Shown: positions 10,750 through 22,895, counted from the stretch's first letter. The stretch is 64,000 nt of DNA from Dermatemys mawii (GCA_007922305.1 ML677326.1:54864785-54928784); one strand, 5' to 3'. The notes: generated from the letters alone by a model not told the origin. Program-made: numbers and translations.

Positions 10750-11526
10750 CTCCTATGAATTCCAGCCTCTGGGTAGGCTGCAGGGTTGACTTCTCTTTGT
10801 TGAGGAGAATTCCGAGGCGGGTAAATGTGTGGAGAGTTAGCTGGACGTGGGAGAGTACTTGCTCCCGCAAGCTGCCCTTCGCTAACCAGTCGTCGAGGTA
10901 AGGGTAGACATGGACTTGGCGGCGCCGGAGGAATGCCGCGACCACGGCCATGCATTTGCTGAATACCCTGGGAGCCGTGGAGAGGCCAAAGAGTAGGACC
11001 GCGAACTGGTAATGCTCGCCGGCTACCACGAAGCGGAGGAAGCACCTGTGCGATGGCCTTATGGCTATATGAAAGTAAGCGTCCTTCATATCGAGGGCAG
11101 CGTACCAGTCCCCTGGATCCAATGAGGGAATGATGGTACCCAAGGAGACCATGTGGAACTTGGACTTGACCAGGTATTTGTTGAGTCCATGATGGGCCGG
11201 AGACCCCCTTTCGCCTTGGGTATGAGGAAATAGTGGGAATAGAACCCCCTTCCCCTGAACCGCTCTGGGACAGGCTCGACGGCCCCCAGAGACAGGAGCA
11301 ATTGAATCTCCTGAACTAGGAGTTGCTCATGAGAGGGGTCCCTGAAGAGGGACGGGGAGGGTGGGAGGGGGGTGGCGGGAGGAAAACTGCAGCGAGTATG
11401 CCACTGCGCACAGGACCCACCGGTCTGAGGTGATGGCGGACCAGGCACGGAGGAAGTGGGATAACCGGTCCTTGAAGGGAGGATCCGGCAGGGGGGCTGG
11501 TACTCTGTCGCCGGGCGCACCTTCAA
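10750..11526 (-). pseudogene. DIRS reverse transcriptase remnant
   Basis: The segment starting near 11350 encodes VQEIQLLLSLGAVEPVPERF and YSHYFLIPKAKGGLRPIMDS. After a frameshift the frame ending at 10640 gives DWYAALDMKDAYFHIAI, FAVLLFGLSTAPRVFSKCM and VHVYPYLDDWLAKGS. YLDDWL is the RT catalytic box with its two Asp intact; LDMKDAYFHI supplies the other metal-binding Asp. The protein then breaks at EFIGA, exactly where the solo LTR is inserted. The part encoded beyond that point by the 10640-10744 frame is LTR sequence, not RT. Confidence 0.87.
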
Positions 11527-13893
11527 AAGTTGGACTTAGGGCCCTGCGGGGGCTTTTGGGTTGAAGGCGACTGGCCCGAGCGATGGGTGGAGGAGTGTCT
11601 ACAGCCACCCCGCCCCCGCCTTCTAAAAGCATCCTGCGATGGGCGCGGTGGCGGATAAAAACGCCTGGGCTGGGGCCTGAACGGTCTCCTCTGGGTCACT
11701 GGGGTGTGCATACCCAGAGTACGCAAGATGACCCGGGAGTCTTTGAGAGACTGTAAGCATGAGTCCGTAGTCTCGGAAAAAAGGCCGGAGCCTTCAAAAG
11801 GTAGGTCCTGCATCGTGTACTGCACCTCAGGGGGAAGATTAGAAACCTGCAACCAGGCAATGCGCCTCATGGCAATACCAGAGGCCACCATCCTGGCTGC
11901 CGAATCAAGGGCTGCCTGCAGCGCAGTCTTGGCCACCTTTTTGCCCTCGGAAACAAAGGCCTCGAACTCCTGTCTGGATTCGGGGGGCACGATGCTTTGG
12001 ATCTTCTGCATGGAGTTCCATGCATTATATGTATGTCTGCTCAGGAGGGCCTGTTGGTTGGCGACCCTGAGCTGGAGACCCCCTGCCAAATAGACCTTTC
12101 TGCTGAACAGATCCAAACGTTTAGCCTCTTTGGACTTGGGGGGCCGAGGCTTGTTGCCCGTTGCGCTTCTTCTGGTTGACAGAATCGACGACCAGGGAGC
12201 AAGGCTGGGGGTGGGTGAACAAATACTCGTAGTCTTTAGCCGAGACAAAGTAACGTCTTTCCACCCCCTTCGCGGTCGGCGGGACAGAGGCTGGGGTCTG
12301 CCAGATTGTGGCCATCGACTTTTGGATGGTCTTGATGACCGGCAGAGCCACCCTGCTCGGGCCATCTGTGGACAGGATGTCTACCACAGGGTCCTCAATC
12401 TCTATGACCTCCTCAGCTGGGAGGTTCAAACCCCTGGCCACTCTCATTAGGAGGGCCTGATGCTCTGACAGGTCTATGGGCGGAGGGCTGGAGGCGGATG
12501 TGCCAGCCACTGCCTCATCAGGGGACGACGACGAGGAAACCACCTGCCCACCGGCCTGGAGCGCCTCAGGCGGAGGATGGGCCCGGGGAAGTGGGACGGA
12601 AGGTGGGGCCATGCTGCCGGCGGCCGATAGATCTGCCCCACTAGTCGGGGGGCGGCTGATGGTGGCCTCGGGCACCCTGGACTCCAACACCCCCGAGATC
12701 CTGGATGGAGCCCCTTGGGTTTGGTGGTACGCCCAGGGGGTCCAGAAAGGCCACTGTGCAGGGTCCTGTGGCTGTTGGAGAGGCAGGTCAGACCACTGGC
12801 CTTCCAGTGCCTGAGGATGCTCCAGACCCCGGTCTTCCTCTGAGCGGGGCGAAGCGGTGGCTGACCGGGAGGGCCACGGAGGCGCTGAGCTTGAGTAAGG
12901 GAGGCGACTGGCAGGAGATGGAGAGCGGTGCTGGGACCGGGACCTGTAGTGGCTGCGGTGCCGGGGCGACCCGGGATACTGGCGGAGATCTGCTTGGGAC
13001 TCACGGCAAGTCGAGGAACAGCCTCCGGATCTCGAACGGCGCCGGGACGGTGACTGGTACCTGGATGTTGACCTGCACCACCGAGACGGAGAGCGGTGCC
13101 GGGACTGCGATCTGCGTCGAGATGTTGACCCGCGCTGGGATCTCGACCGGTGCTGGGACCAGGATCGACGCCGAGGCATCGAGCGGCGCCGTGACCCGGA
13201 GTGATGCCAAGATGGGGAGCAGCATCAAGACTCGGAGCAAGAGGAACTGGCGAGCACCGGAAAGGGCACCGAAGGCTCCAGAGGGGTCAGCTTTCCCTGA
13301 GACTGGGTTCGCGGGGGCTGGGCTGTCGGCAGCTCGGTAAACACGATGAGATCCCGTGCAGCTGTGAAGGTCTCTGGTGTTGAGGGCAGGCGCTGCTGTA
13401 CCGGGGCCCTGGGTGGCGAGTTTAGGCACAGTGGACTCAACGGGACCTGCCTAGGTGCCGGAGTCAACAGGGCCGGTGCTGGTGGGAGTTGGCCGGAGTG
13501 CTCCCCCAAGGGACGTTGCTCTACAGGTGCCGAGGCAGCCGTAGCAGTTGGAGACGCCATCGGCTTCTTCTTCTTATGCACCGGTGAATGAGACCAGTGC
13601 CGAGGTGCTGGCTTCGGTGCTACAGAAGCTTGTGGGGTCGGCACCAATGAAGGGGCGCTCTTCTCCAAGGAGCCAGACACTGATGGTGCCGGCGCCAGGG
13701 CCGCTTCCATTAGGAGTTGCTTTAGACGAAAGTCTCTCTCCTTTTTGGTACGCAGCCGGAAGCTCCTGCAGATTTTACACTTGGCAGCTTTGTGTGCTTC
13801 ACCCAGGCACTTGAGGCACGATTCGTGTGGGTTGCCCACTGGCATAGGCTTCCCACACAACGAACAAGGCTTAAAGCCCGGAGCCTTGGGCAT
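11523..13893 (-). pseudogene. DIRS gag-like ORF1 remnant
   Basis: The first frame (13893 down to 13225) begins MPKAPGFKPCSLCGKPMP. It holds a zinc-binding Cys/His cluster (CSLC, CLKCLGEAHKAAKCKIC) followed by a basic RTKKERDFRLKQ and a long Pro/Ala/Ser-rich tract. Frames at 13179-12121 (Ser/Arg-rich repeats, RSRSQHRSPS) and 12365-11523 continue it. Ser/Arg and Pro richness is usual for the first protein of these elements. At least two frameshifts break it. The overlapping plus-strand frames here are shadows of the biased codon composition. Confidence 0.75.
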
Positions 13894-14054
13894 AAGTGCC
13901 CCGACTCCCGCGGGAGAGAGAGAACCTCCCTGACTAACTAGTACTACTATTTAATTAAATTAACAACTAAGAACTACAAACTATGAACTATTTGCAAAGA
14001 ACACAGAAGCTAAAGGGAGACGGAGATCAGAGGACTGAGCTCCACAGTTCCAAG

Positions 14055-14247
14055 AACCGTGACGGGCGGTAAGAAGGAACTGAGTGGGGGCCGGGTCGGC
14101 AGAGGTATATATGCAGCACCGTAACGGCACCACTCCAGGGGGCTCCCTAGCCGACCCAGCCTGTTGCTAAGGGAAGAATCTTCCGGCAGCCGTGCACATG
14201 GCGTGTGCACCTAACTGGAATGCATATGAGCAAGCACTTGAAGATGA
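14055..14247. repeat. DIRS right inverted terminal repeat
   Basis: Inverted partner of 7186-7400. It contains GCACCGTAACGGCACCACTC, CAGGGGGCTCCCTAGCC and TGGAATGCATATGAGCAAGC and ends near CTTGAAGATGAAC, which matches the second half of the internal complementary region. Confidence 0.87.
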
Positions 14248-15642
14248 ACTTAAATTCATAATTCTGCTAGATACAAAAAGCCATGGATTAGAGGGACGTT
14301 GTTTGTATGTCTTATTATCGCAATTTGCAATATATCACACTGCCTGCTATCCTTAAGAGCCCACTTCAAACCCTTTATGCATAACAATGTAACTTCCAAT
14401 TGCCCATTTCATTTCAAGGGACTGCCTCCAACATGTTACCTCTTTTACTTAACAATCTATCCCAACAGTTCTGTGAAATTCAACTGATTGTACCTTCCAC
14501 TGACAAATTGATCCAATAAAAGAAATTACCTCACCTACATTGTCTCTCCCATATTCTGGGACTAACAGAGCTACAGCAACACCTCAATAAACAGAGCAGC
14601 TGAGGGATGACGGCTAAGGGGTGTGGACTGTGGTCCATCACCTGATAATCACAGCACAAAGTAATACACAAAATGATAAAGATGGAGAATCACTGATCCT
14701 GTTGGTATCCAGGAAGTTGGCGGGCAGAAGAAAAACTCTGAGGCAGAGAGAAAGTTTCAGGGAGGATGATAAGAGACAGGCTGGTCAGCAGGGACAGGAG
14801 GGGCCACACTTAAGGGGCTTGATTACACATTTGGAAAAAAAAAATACATTTAAAAATCAAATATATTCTGATGTGGAAATCACTTCACTACAGCACAGTT
14901 ATGGAAACAGTGTTTCATTCTTGCAGAACATCGTTGCACAAAAGTCTGAAGATGCACCAGGACAGGTATGTCTTGTCTCTATGAACTTGCATTGATTTAA
15001 ATAAAGGTGTTAGTTTAAACTGATTTCCTTAAGTCAATGCAAACCCCAGTGTGGACTCCTGTTTTGATTTAACACTGATATATTTCAATTTAAATTTTAA
15101 CTTAAGTCAGTTAAGAACAGGTTTAACCTACACCAAAATAAACCACTCAAACCAACATAAGGGTTTACACATTAGTTTGCACCACTTTATTTAATCCAGC
15201 ACAAGTTTATATATAGAAAAGGCCTTAGATTTTAGTCTCAGAAATTATTACAATTTTACCTCACCTTTGACAAAACTACTAAGAAGATTCCAACCTCAAA
15301 ATATAAGTAATGAGATTGTGCATTAATAATGGAAACAAAAATGGATTTTAAAAAACAAAAACAGAATTTTTTTTTGAACTTGCTTCCAAAGCCACCGGAA
15401 TACCAAATACTATTTGATCCTGATTAAAAAACAAAACAATTTAAAAAATGTGATTGTCAAAATCAGTAGGGACAAAATTTGATCTCTTCTCCTCTCCCCT
15501 CCCTCCCTTTACATAAGTTTGCAAAGCTGCCGTAACTCTTTGAGGGTTACAAACATTCCACTTATACCTAAAGACTAAGTTAGAAAAAGGACAATTATTT
15601 ATATAATAAAAATATGATGTATGTCTTATGCATCATATAGAG
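14248..15642 (-). other. Intron 3 tract with an old interspersed repeat
   Basis: 14300-14610 is part of an interspersed repeat of unknown class. Its end (TCCAATAAAAGAAATTACCT ... GGGACTAACAGAGCTACA) reappears at 46110-46185. 15000-15220 looks like another old repeat rich in TTAAGTCA-type motifs. No coding evidence. Confidence 0.5.
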
Positions 15643-16392
15643 CAGGGGTGGGCAAACTACGGCCTGCAGGCTGGATCCGGCGCCTCAGGGCTTTGGATCC
15701 AGCCCGTGGGATTGCCACCCTCGTGGTGCTGCGGGCCCTGTACTGTTCCAGGAAGCGGCCTGCACCATCTCCCTTCAGCCCCTTGGGGAAGAGGGGGACA
15801 GAGAGTTCCATGTGCAGCTCTTGTCTGTGAATACCTCCACTGAAGCTCCCATTGGCCAGGAACAGGGAACCGCAGCCAATGGGAGCTTCAGTGGAGGTAT
15901 CCACAGGCAAAAGCAGCGCGCTCCCCTAGGGGCTGCAGGGATATAGTGCCATCTGCTTCTGGGAGCGGCATGGGGCCGGGGCCGGGGCCTGGGCCGGGGC
16001 CAGGGCAAGCAGGCAGGGAGCCTGAAATGGTCCTGCTGCCATCCCAGGTAAATGGTGCTGGGCCAGAGCCTGAACTCCTCCTGCACCCCAACTCCCTGCT
16101 CTGAACCCCCTGCCACACCCCACACCCCTCCTGCATGCCAACCCCCTGCCACACCCCAACCCACTCCCCTGAGCCCCCTGCATCCCTCCTGTTCCCCAAC
16201 CCCCTTCCCTGAGCCACCTCATACACTCTGTACCCCTCCTCTGCCCCAATCTCTTGCCCTGAGCCCCTTCCTGCTCAACGCACCCACTCCCACACCCCAC
16301 ACTCTCTCCCGCACCCTAACTTCCTGCCTCTGCCCTGCATGCAATTTCCCCACCCAGATGTGGGCCTCAGGCCAAAAATTTTGCCCACCCTG
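15643..16392. mobile_element. Non-autonomous hAT element with 8-bp target duplication
   Basis: Ends CAGGGGTGGGCAAACTACGG and (right, reverse complemented) CAGGGTGGGCAAAATTTTTG. The flanking 8-bp duplication ATATAGAG is perfect (15635-15642 and 16393-16400). The 750-bp interior is GC-rich and non-coding, with an internal hairpin of 26-bp perfect arms (15831-15856 and 15875-15900). The open frames inside are compositional artefacts. Confidence 0.92.
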
Positions 16393-16400
16393 ATATAGAG

Positions 16401-19154
16401 GATGCATGATAGATGCAGGATAGACATTTTACAAAATGAATTTAGTGTGGATTCATAACTACACACACAAATGCCAATAAAAGCTTTATACCACACTATT
16501 ACTTATATGCTTCATATGTTCCAGGAAGATCTAGTTCTCTGTAAAACATTCCCGATTATTAAAAATTGAATTTATTTCCAACACTTTCTGCCTACAAATG
16601 CAGGTGCTTTAGTTATTATAAATTCACTTGTGCAGGGCTCAGAGGGAACTATAAAAACCTGTAACTGATTATGGAATGTTTTTCTATGGTAAGTTTTTCA
16701 GAACTTTGAAGTCCGTTATCTCAGGCCCTTTGAGGCCTAAGAGTGAGTGCCTGTTCCCTCTGGGAAGCTGTGAATTTCCCCCTTTCCAACATTATACAGT
16801 TCCAAGCTCTAGCCTTGCAGGGATGTAAGACGTCAAAACGTAAAGCCCTGACATTTTATGTCTAGAAAATCTGCCACTGGCCCAGTGCCAAATTTTGTCC
16901 ACCCAGCAGATATATTTTGTTTCTTAAAAAAAAATAAATATAAAGGCGGTTTGAAAGGAAAGATTTGTTTGTTTTTAAATTAAGGTTTTAATCCTGCTAT
17001 TTTTAAAAAAAACCTTAGATATATCAGGAATGGGTACTTTGGTTTCTCCTAATTTTGCTGAAGAACCTCCTACATGTTTCCAATACTGAGCTCTGTCATT
17101 TAATGCAAGGATACAGAGCGAACTCAATGTTTAATAAAGATTCCCTACTCAAAAGTGTTAGGAAAATCCATCCGATCAAAAGAGATTATAAACAGCCTGA
17201 TTAAATATTCTTTTGCTTCTCAACTGTTCAGATTTCACTTCCTTGATTGATTACTGATGTGAGCATTTCTTCAGTTCTCAAGTTATCATACAACTTACCT
17301 ACACCAACCATTGTTGTAAACTCTCTCTCATGGTGACGCTACCAGTGAGGCAGGTCCACTGGGGCCATCAATAGGTGCACAAGCATAGACCAAGCATCAG
17401 CATTAGCTGATGTTTGTACCACCGTTTCATCTGTCTGTGCTCTGAGCAGAGTTAGACAATACATTGGAAAAAACAGTAGCTCTCAGCCTATGCTAGCTTT
17501 TCCTTTGCCACTACCTCCCGTGGAGCTGCACCTGTGGCAGTAAAACAAGATTTTTTAAGAAAATGGTCAGTGTAGACAAAGCCTATGATAACGTGAGAAC
17601 TAGTAAAAAGCTGAGATCAGGAGCCCTTATCTGATGTAAATCAGCATAACTCCTTTGGATTCAAATGGAGCTGTGCCAGTTTATATCAGCTGAGGATCTG
17701 GCCCCTTTTCTTTACAAAGGACATTAAGGCCTTGGTTCAGCAAGGTATTTAAGCTTTAACCTAACTTTAAGCACAAGTGGTCCCAGTGACTTCAATGGAA
17801 CGTCAGAACATTTTGCTGAGTTGAGGCCTAAATGCAAAACACAATGTTAATGCAACATTAAAGTGTATAGTTAAAGAAGAGGGATTCAGGAAATATAAAA
17901 ATTAAGGTACCTGCAGCAATATTAAAGATCAGCTGTATCCTCCCTATGTTTGACATGGCAAAATAACAAAACATATTAAAGCTATACTTATAAGAAACAA
18001 AGGAAAGGAAATAGTCTTTATATGCATATAATGTGGCCAAGTTGACATTGTTATAGAAACTTTTGCATTCTTTAATTTTTGGATTTTAACATCCTATTAA
18101 TGCACACTTTTCCATTGAAGATATCAGATTTATGACGATTTTACTAATTTGGCATTGAATTCCTGTCATTGCTATTCTCCTGTGCTTCTGACAAAACAAG
18201 TTAAAGAAAACCCACTCTGGAAATTATATACAACGAAAAAATATTGTGCACAGAAGAGAGTGCAGGGGGAGAGAGAAGCATGACATTCAACAAGTAAACT
18301 ACTTCCAACTGATTATTATAAATCAAGAAATTGTTTTGAAAATATTAAATATGCATAAACAATGCCATTTCTTTCTAGTAATTATAAAAAATATACGCTA
18401 ATAGGTGCCCTTAATGACCTTTAATAATTCCAAATCTGGCATTTAGGAACAATGCCAACAACACAAACATCATCTTAGTCTCAAGTTACTCAATGTTCTC
18501 TCATGTGGGGATTCAGAGCTCTATTCTTCACTACTAAGAGGGCAGTGCAGCACCAGAGCGGAGACTCCAGCTTTTCAGGCATCATTGTCTGGTAGCTGCA
18601 TTTAACCAGTACCAGATAGGAAAAAGGAGAAAATTTGAACATTAACATCTTTAGCTATTGTTTTCAGTTCAACCCAAAACAAAATTAATTTTGATTTAAC
18701 TGAGCCTGTGAAAACTGTACTACTGTCTGCACATGCAGTAAATCACTAACAATGATAGCATGTGTGAAGCATGCAGCTAAGAATGGCAGAGTTGTTCATA
18801 TACCTGACAGATTTATAAGCACACTTTACAAAATGTTCATATGCTGGGACCAGGGCCTCTCAGAAGCCCTGGCTTCAGACACCTACATGATGTATAATAG
18901 TTCCATGCACCATTCTGCCAGCCTGAAAGCAGGAGATCCCCAGCTCCTAAGGTTCACAGAGATTGGCTTCATAAGAGGCTTGAGATATGGCACTCTGCTT
19001 GTTTCTAGGCAAATAGTGTCAGATTATGTTTGGGTTGGTTGATTTCTTCCCACCCCTAAAAAACATAGGGAATGCCATACAAAAATCCACTATGTTAAAG
19101 CTCCACGATTAAACACGCTGAAGAGAGTGAGGAAATATGATACCACCTAGTTCT
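16401..19154 (-). other. Intron 3 tract, mostly unassigned
   Basis: AT-rich intronic DNA. Old repeat-like text occurs near 17600-17800 (CAGCTGAGGATCTGGCCCC; CCCAGTGACTTCAATGGAA), a motif style common in reptile interspersed repeats. 17565-17590 (AGTGTAGACAAAGCC) resembles a MITE end. No gene evidence. Confidence 0.5.
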
Positions 19155-19346
19155 ATATAATGCTTTTCATATGTAGACCTCAAAGCACTTCACAAAAGAA
19201 ATAATATTGCCACCTCCTTTTTACAGATACGGAAAATGAGGCACAGGGAGATGAAGTGACTTGCTCAAGATCACCCAGCAGACCAGTGGCAGAGATGGGA
19301 ATAGAACACAGGTCCTCTGAATGCCAATCCAGCACACTATCCACTA
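19155..19346 (+). repeat. MIR SINE
   Basis: Clear MIR body: CAAAGCACTTCACAAA, CTTTTTACAGATACGGAAAA, TGAGGCACAGGGAGATGAAG, TGACTTGCTCAAGATCACCC, then CAGTGGCAGAGATGGGAAT and CCAGCACACTATCCACTAG. Confidence 0.85.
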
Positions 19347-19487
19347 GAATACATATTATATATGTAAGAGTAAGTGACTAAAATTAAGAGTCTATACATT
19401 TTATATGACAATGCTAATTACACAGTCATGCTGTTTCTCAGGTAATAAAATTCTCATTTTTCCTTATAATTTTAGATACACATATAC

Positions 19488-19794
19488 CAGGGTTGGCCAA
19501 ACTTTCTGACCCTCTAAGCTGCATACGATAATCTCCAGAAGTTCGAGAGCTGGGCATGGCTGCTGGGGCTTGGGGCTTCAGCCCTGTGGGAAGCATTTTA
19601 TGGGACTTGGGGCTTCAGCCCTGTTCCTGCTGAAACCCTGAGTCCCAGCAGGCATGCCCCGCAGGACTGAAGCCCCGAGACCCTTCTGTTGGGCAGAAGC
19701 TCCTACCCCACCACCCTGCGGCAAGGCAGAGGTCTCAAGATTCCCCTCCCTTCCACCAGCTATGCGAGCCTGTGAACCAGTTTAGCCACCCCTA
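19488..19794. mobile_element. Non-autonomous hAT element with 8-bp target duplication
   Basis: A 307-bp element begins CAGGGTTGGCCAAACTTTCT and ends GTTTAGCCACCCCTA. It is flanked by perfect 8-bp copies of ACATATAC (19480-19487 and 19795-19802). Terminal repeats are short and imperfect. It is non-coding. Confidence 0.85.
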
Positions 19795-20196
19795 ACATAT
19801 ACTATTATATTTTGCAGTACCAGGTCTATTATGCCAGACAGTCTATGAAAGTCACCTATCTAAAGCGCATAGTCAGTTATATTCACGCAACATGACCAGT
19901 ATTATGAATTCAGATTACTAAAAGTTTGTTGGTATTTAAACAGGCCATCTAATTTTACAGTGATGTTAGCTTTTATTTAACTGGCTAAGCAAGTCCTTGA
20001 ATTGCAAATAAAGATAGCTGTGATGCCAGCTGAAGAGTCTACTGTATGGCTGCTGAATCAATTATTTAAAAAAATATCACTTAGAGAAACATTTACATAT
20101 TACATAGAAGTTTAAACCAGCTTCTCAGATGGTGTGATTCCATTAAGAGTCAACAGGAATAAGTGGACCATTCTTTGACAGCACTACTGGTCTAAT

Positions 20197-20440
20197 GGAT
20201 GCAGGGAAGCAGTTCTTGTGAAACATCCTGATTTTAGTAAAGCTTCTGACATAGGCCTACATGGCATACTTGTAAGCAAGGTAGGGAAATGTGGTCCAGA
20301 TGAAATTACTATAAAAGTGGATGCACAACTGGTTGAAAGACTATACTCCAACAATAGTTATCAATTATTCGCTGTTAAACTGGGAAGGCGTATCTAGGGG
20401 GTCAGTCCTGGGTCCCGTACTATTCTGCTCCTAATATTTT
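20197..20440 (+). mobile_element. CR1-like LINE reverse transcriptase fragment
   Basis: Plus-strand text TGATTTTAGTAAAGCTTCTG followed by GGGAAATGTGGTCCAGATGA and GGGGGTCAGTCCTGGGTCCC corresponds to the FSKAFD ... W(I)xNWL ... GVSQGSVLGPxLF region of CR1/L3-type RT. It is truncated at both ends and frameshifted. Confidence 0.7.
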
Positions 20441-21134
20441 CCTACCTCATAGGTATGTTGTGAAAATTGTTTATTTTTCATTTTCATAATGCTTTACATG
20501 CAAAAAGTCTAACCTGCTTTTAATACAATCATTTCAGCTTTAAAATTAATTTCTACAATTCATTCTATACCAATATACCCCTGTGAGATGGACACTGGCA
20601 AAAGACAAGTAAACTGTGTGCCAGGCTGTTTAACAATACAAAAGGAAAATCATTTTAGCACTGGGTCCCCACACAGCCAGATGCCCTCCATATCTCCAAA
20701 TTCAACTATTCAAAGGGAAAAAGGAATGTATGGGACAGCAGATCCCAGACTCCAGGAGCAGCTCATACTCACCTATGATCAGACATGCCTTGTCCTTGCT
20801 ATATACCAATCCAAGGGACCGACAGCATAGAAATGCTGTTGCATCAAGATTTGGCAATACTAGCTTTGCATAGGAACTGCTATACTGAAAGGAGACCAAA
20901 GGGAATCTTGACTCTCTCAGTTACCAGTACCAGATGCTTCAGAGGAACATGCAAAGATCCCATAATAGTCATGTATACAACACCTTGCCAATAGAGGAAA
21001 TTTCTTTCTAATCTCAGGTTTATGCACCTTATAATGTTTATCTTATCTAATTTTTCTGAGTACTTATTTTGCTCCTCATCACTGTAACATCTGAAAGCTG
21101 TCCCTCCCCCACAAGTATTTCTAGATTTAGCTGC

Positions 21135-21300
21135 ATAATAACGCTGTGAGGTGGGAAGGACTGTTATCTCCATTTTCGGATGAGGAACTGAGGCACAAAG
21201 AGATTAACAATTCACCTGAAGTCAGAAAGGAAAAGGTAGAGCCCGTAACTGAACCCAATACTCCTGAATCCAAGTCCAGTGCCATAGCCAAAGATTATCC
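21135..21300 (+). repeat. MIR SINE
   Basis: Contains CGCTGTGAGGTGGGAAGGAC, TCTCCATTTTCGGATGAGGA, CTGAGGCACAAAGAGATTAA and a degenerate tail with CTCCTGAATCCAAGTCCAGT. The order matches MIR in plus orientation. Confidence 0.82.
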
Positions 21301-22513
21301 TTGCTATAGAAGCAAATATTTTTTATTCACACGATGTCTAATCTTTTTCGGACTCTTACTAGGAATTTTACCTCAACAACATCTTATGGCAGTAAGTCTT
21401 TCAGATTAATTATGCATAGTATAAAACAAAGTATTTTCTTTGATCAGTTTTCAGTTTAAAACAGACGTGGGACTGACCCTCTCTATCTCATTATCTTATT
21501 TACATGTACATTAACGTGACACCTCTTGCTATTCTCTTCTCAAATCAGCTTCACTTTACTTTGCCAATGAGCATTAGAGCTGAAGATTTCAATACTAGGG
21601 AAACAGAGAGTGAGCGCGAGTGAGAGAGCATGTGTTTTATAATGCATATTATACATTTAAAAATCATACATATGTACACACAGCATACACATTCCCATCT
21701 TGGTTCACATCCGAGGTAGGAAAGAATAGGGATGACGAGCATGGGCAAGAAAGACTACAAAAGTCTGGAAGCTTTGATGACATGCAGCTGGAGCCCATAT
21801 GCCACCATGAAATAAAGAAAATATTTCATGCAAAAATGTGTGGGTAAAATTGCTTATATTTCATTGAAAGAAAAACTATGATAAATGCAGTACTGTGTTT
21901 CAGAGAATCATGGGTGGCTCCAAAAAACATTAAGACAGTGAAAAAAATAATATGGTTTACTGAATAGTTTTAGACAAATTTTGAATATAGTCAGAATTAA
22001 GATAGGATTCCCCTGTGAGGGTAAGATGAAAGACACTTCTTATGTCACATTTAGCACTAACTCCTTGACTAAAGGAAGAGAAGCTGGGAAAATACAAAGG
22101 TAGATAAGTACTTCATGCTCACTGGTTTGACAGTAACTGACGGCACAGTGCTGGGCACTATTTCAATTTAACTCTAAACAGATTATCCTTTTAAAAATTC
22201 CCCATGACAGAATGTGCTAAGTAACCCAGACCTCCATACTAATGTACTAATCAAACTGTTGGGAAAACCTGCCACAAATTCTATGCATAGAACAGAAATG
22301 TATACATATAGACCAGTGTTTTCCTATTCATTACTATCCATTGAGATGTAGCTTGTGTTTTACTGAAAATGACTGTATAAATACCATCTTATTTTTCTTG
22401 TACAGTTAAATACAATCCATATAACAGAATAATAAATCCAATAAGCTATTAAAATTATTTTAATATCCCCTCCCTCTTTTCTACAGATTCAGTGTTAATA
22501 GCCTACTCATTAC

Positions 22514-22680
22514 CTTTGTTACTGAAATCATCAATCATCACAATTTCTGCCAAGTATTTCCTTGGTGTCCTTTTTATTACACTGTGAACTGTCCTCATGA
22601 GTGTGGACCATCCTTCATTATGGAAGACAATGACAACGCTGGAGGTGAGCAGGTTCTCATCATAATGCCAATATTTGCAC
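22514..22680 (-). CDS. GALNT7: GALNT7 exon 3: start of GT-A fold
   Basis: This 167-bp exon follows a TTTTGCAG acceptor and ends at AAAG before GTAATG. The first base completes the Glu codon left open by exon 2, and the last base opens an Ala codon completed by exon 4. It encodes about 55 residues from [14 protein letters not shown] through [20 protein letters not shown] and [19 protein letters not shown]. In GT27 enzymes the FHNE and DDFS segments form the first strands of the nucleotide-binding Rossmann-like half and contact UDP. It is too short and intron-flanked to appear as a long open frame. I recognised it from its conserved motifs and splice sites. Confidence 0.92.
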
Positions 22681-22814
22681 CTGCAAAAGATTTTATTTTG
22701 TTACTGTAAATTTGCCAGTATCTCTCTTAATACTGTGCATGAATGAAGTTTTACTTAATGTCTCTGCTCCAAGTTACAGATAAGTAGGATATCAAAAACA
22801 AAATACAGCATTAC

Positions 22815-22895
22815 TATTTCACAGATTCGTAAGATTTTAAAGTCAGGAGAGACCCTTATGGGTCTGACCTCCTGCATAATACATTTGTACTACTG
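22815..22895 (-). mobile_element. CR1 3' end fragment
   Basis: Reads as the reverse complement of a CR1 tail: CAGATTCGTAAGATTTTAAA, then GGGTCTGACCTCCTGCATAA. Very short and diverged. Confidence 0.6.

Larger units (their letters stand above)
7186..14247 (-). mobile_element. DIRS-type tyrosine-recombinase retrotransposon, nearly full length, decayed
   Basis: About 6.0 kb of element plus a 1.05-kb LTR inserted in it. Terminal repeats of about 195 bp are inverted (7186-7400 versus about 14055-14247). They share blocks such as GGCTAGGGAGCCCCCTGGAG and GCTGCATATATACC. Next to the left repeat, 7430-7530 is an internal complementary region. Its first half is the reverse complement of the left terminus and its second half is the reverse complement of the right terminus, which is the diagnostic DIRS layout. 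Coding order on the minus strand is gag-like, RT, RNase H, tyrosine recombinase; all are broken by frameshifts and stops. No target duplication is seen, as expected for recombinase-mediated integration. The element lies in the same orientation as GALNT7, inside intron 3. Confidence 0.92.
19803..22513 (-). other. Intron 3 remainder with old repeat fragments
   Basis: Contains a CR1 reverse transcriptase fragment (20197-20440) and a MIR (21135-21300). Other open frames (20588-20994, 21620-21847) have no motif and no splice context. Confidence 0.6.

Noticed and set aside
12476..13340. Long plus-strand open frames over the DIRS gag region
   Set aside because: Shadows of the GC- and Arg/Ser-rich minus-strand gag remnant; no motifs of their own.
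16052..16393. Pro-rich open frame in the 15643 element
   Set aside because: Low-complexity C-rich MITE interior; no start context or homology.
18752..19042. 96-residue plus-strand open frame
   Set aside because: No motif, no splice context, lies in intron sequence; fits chance length.
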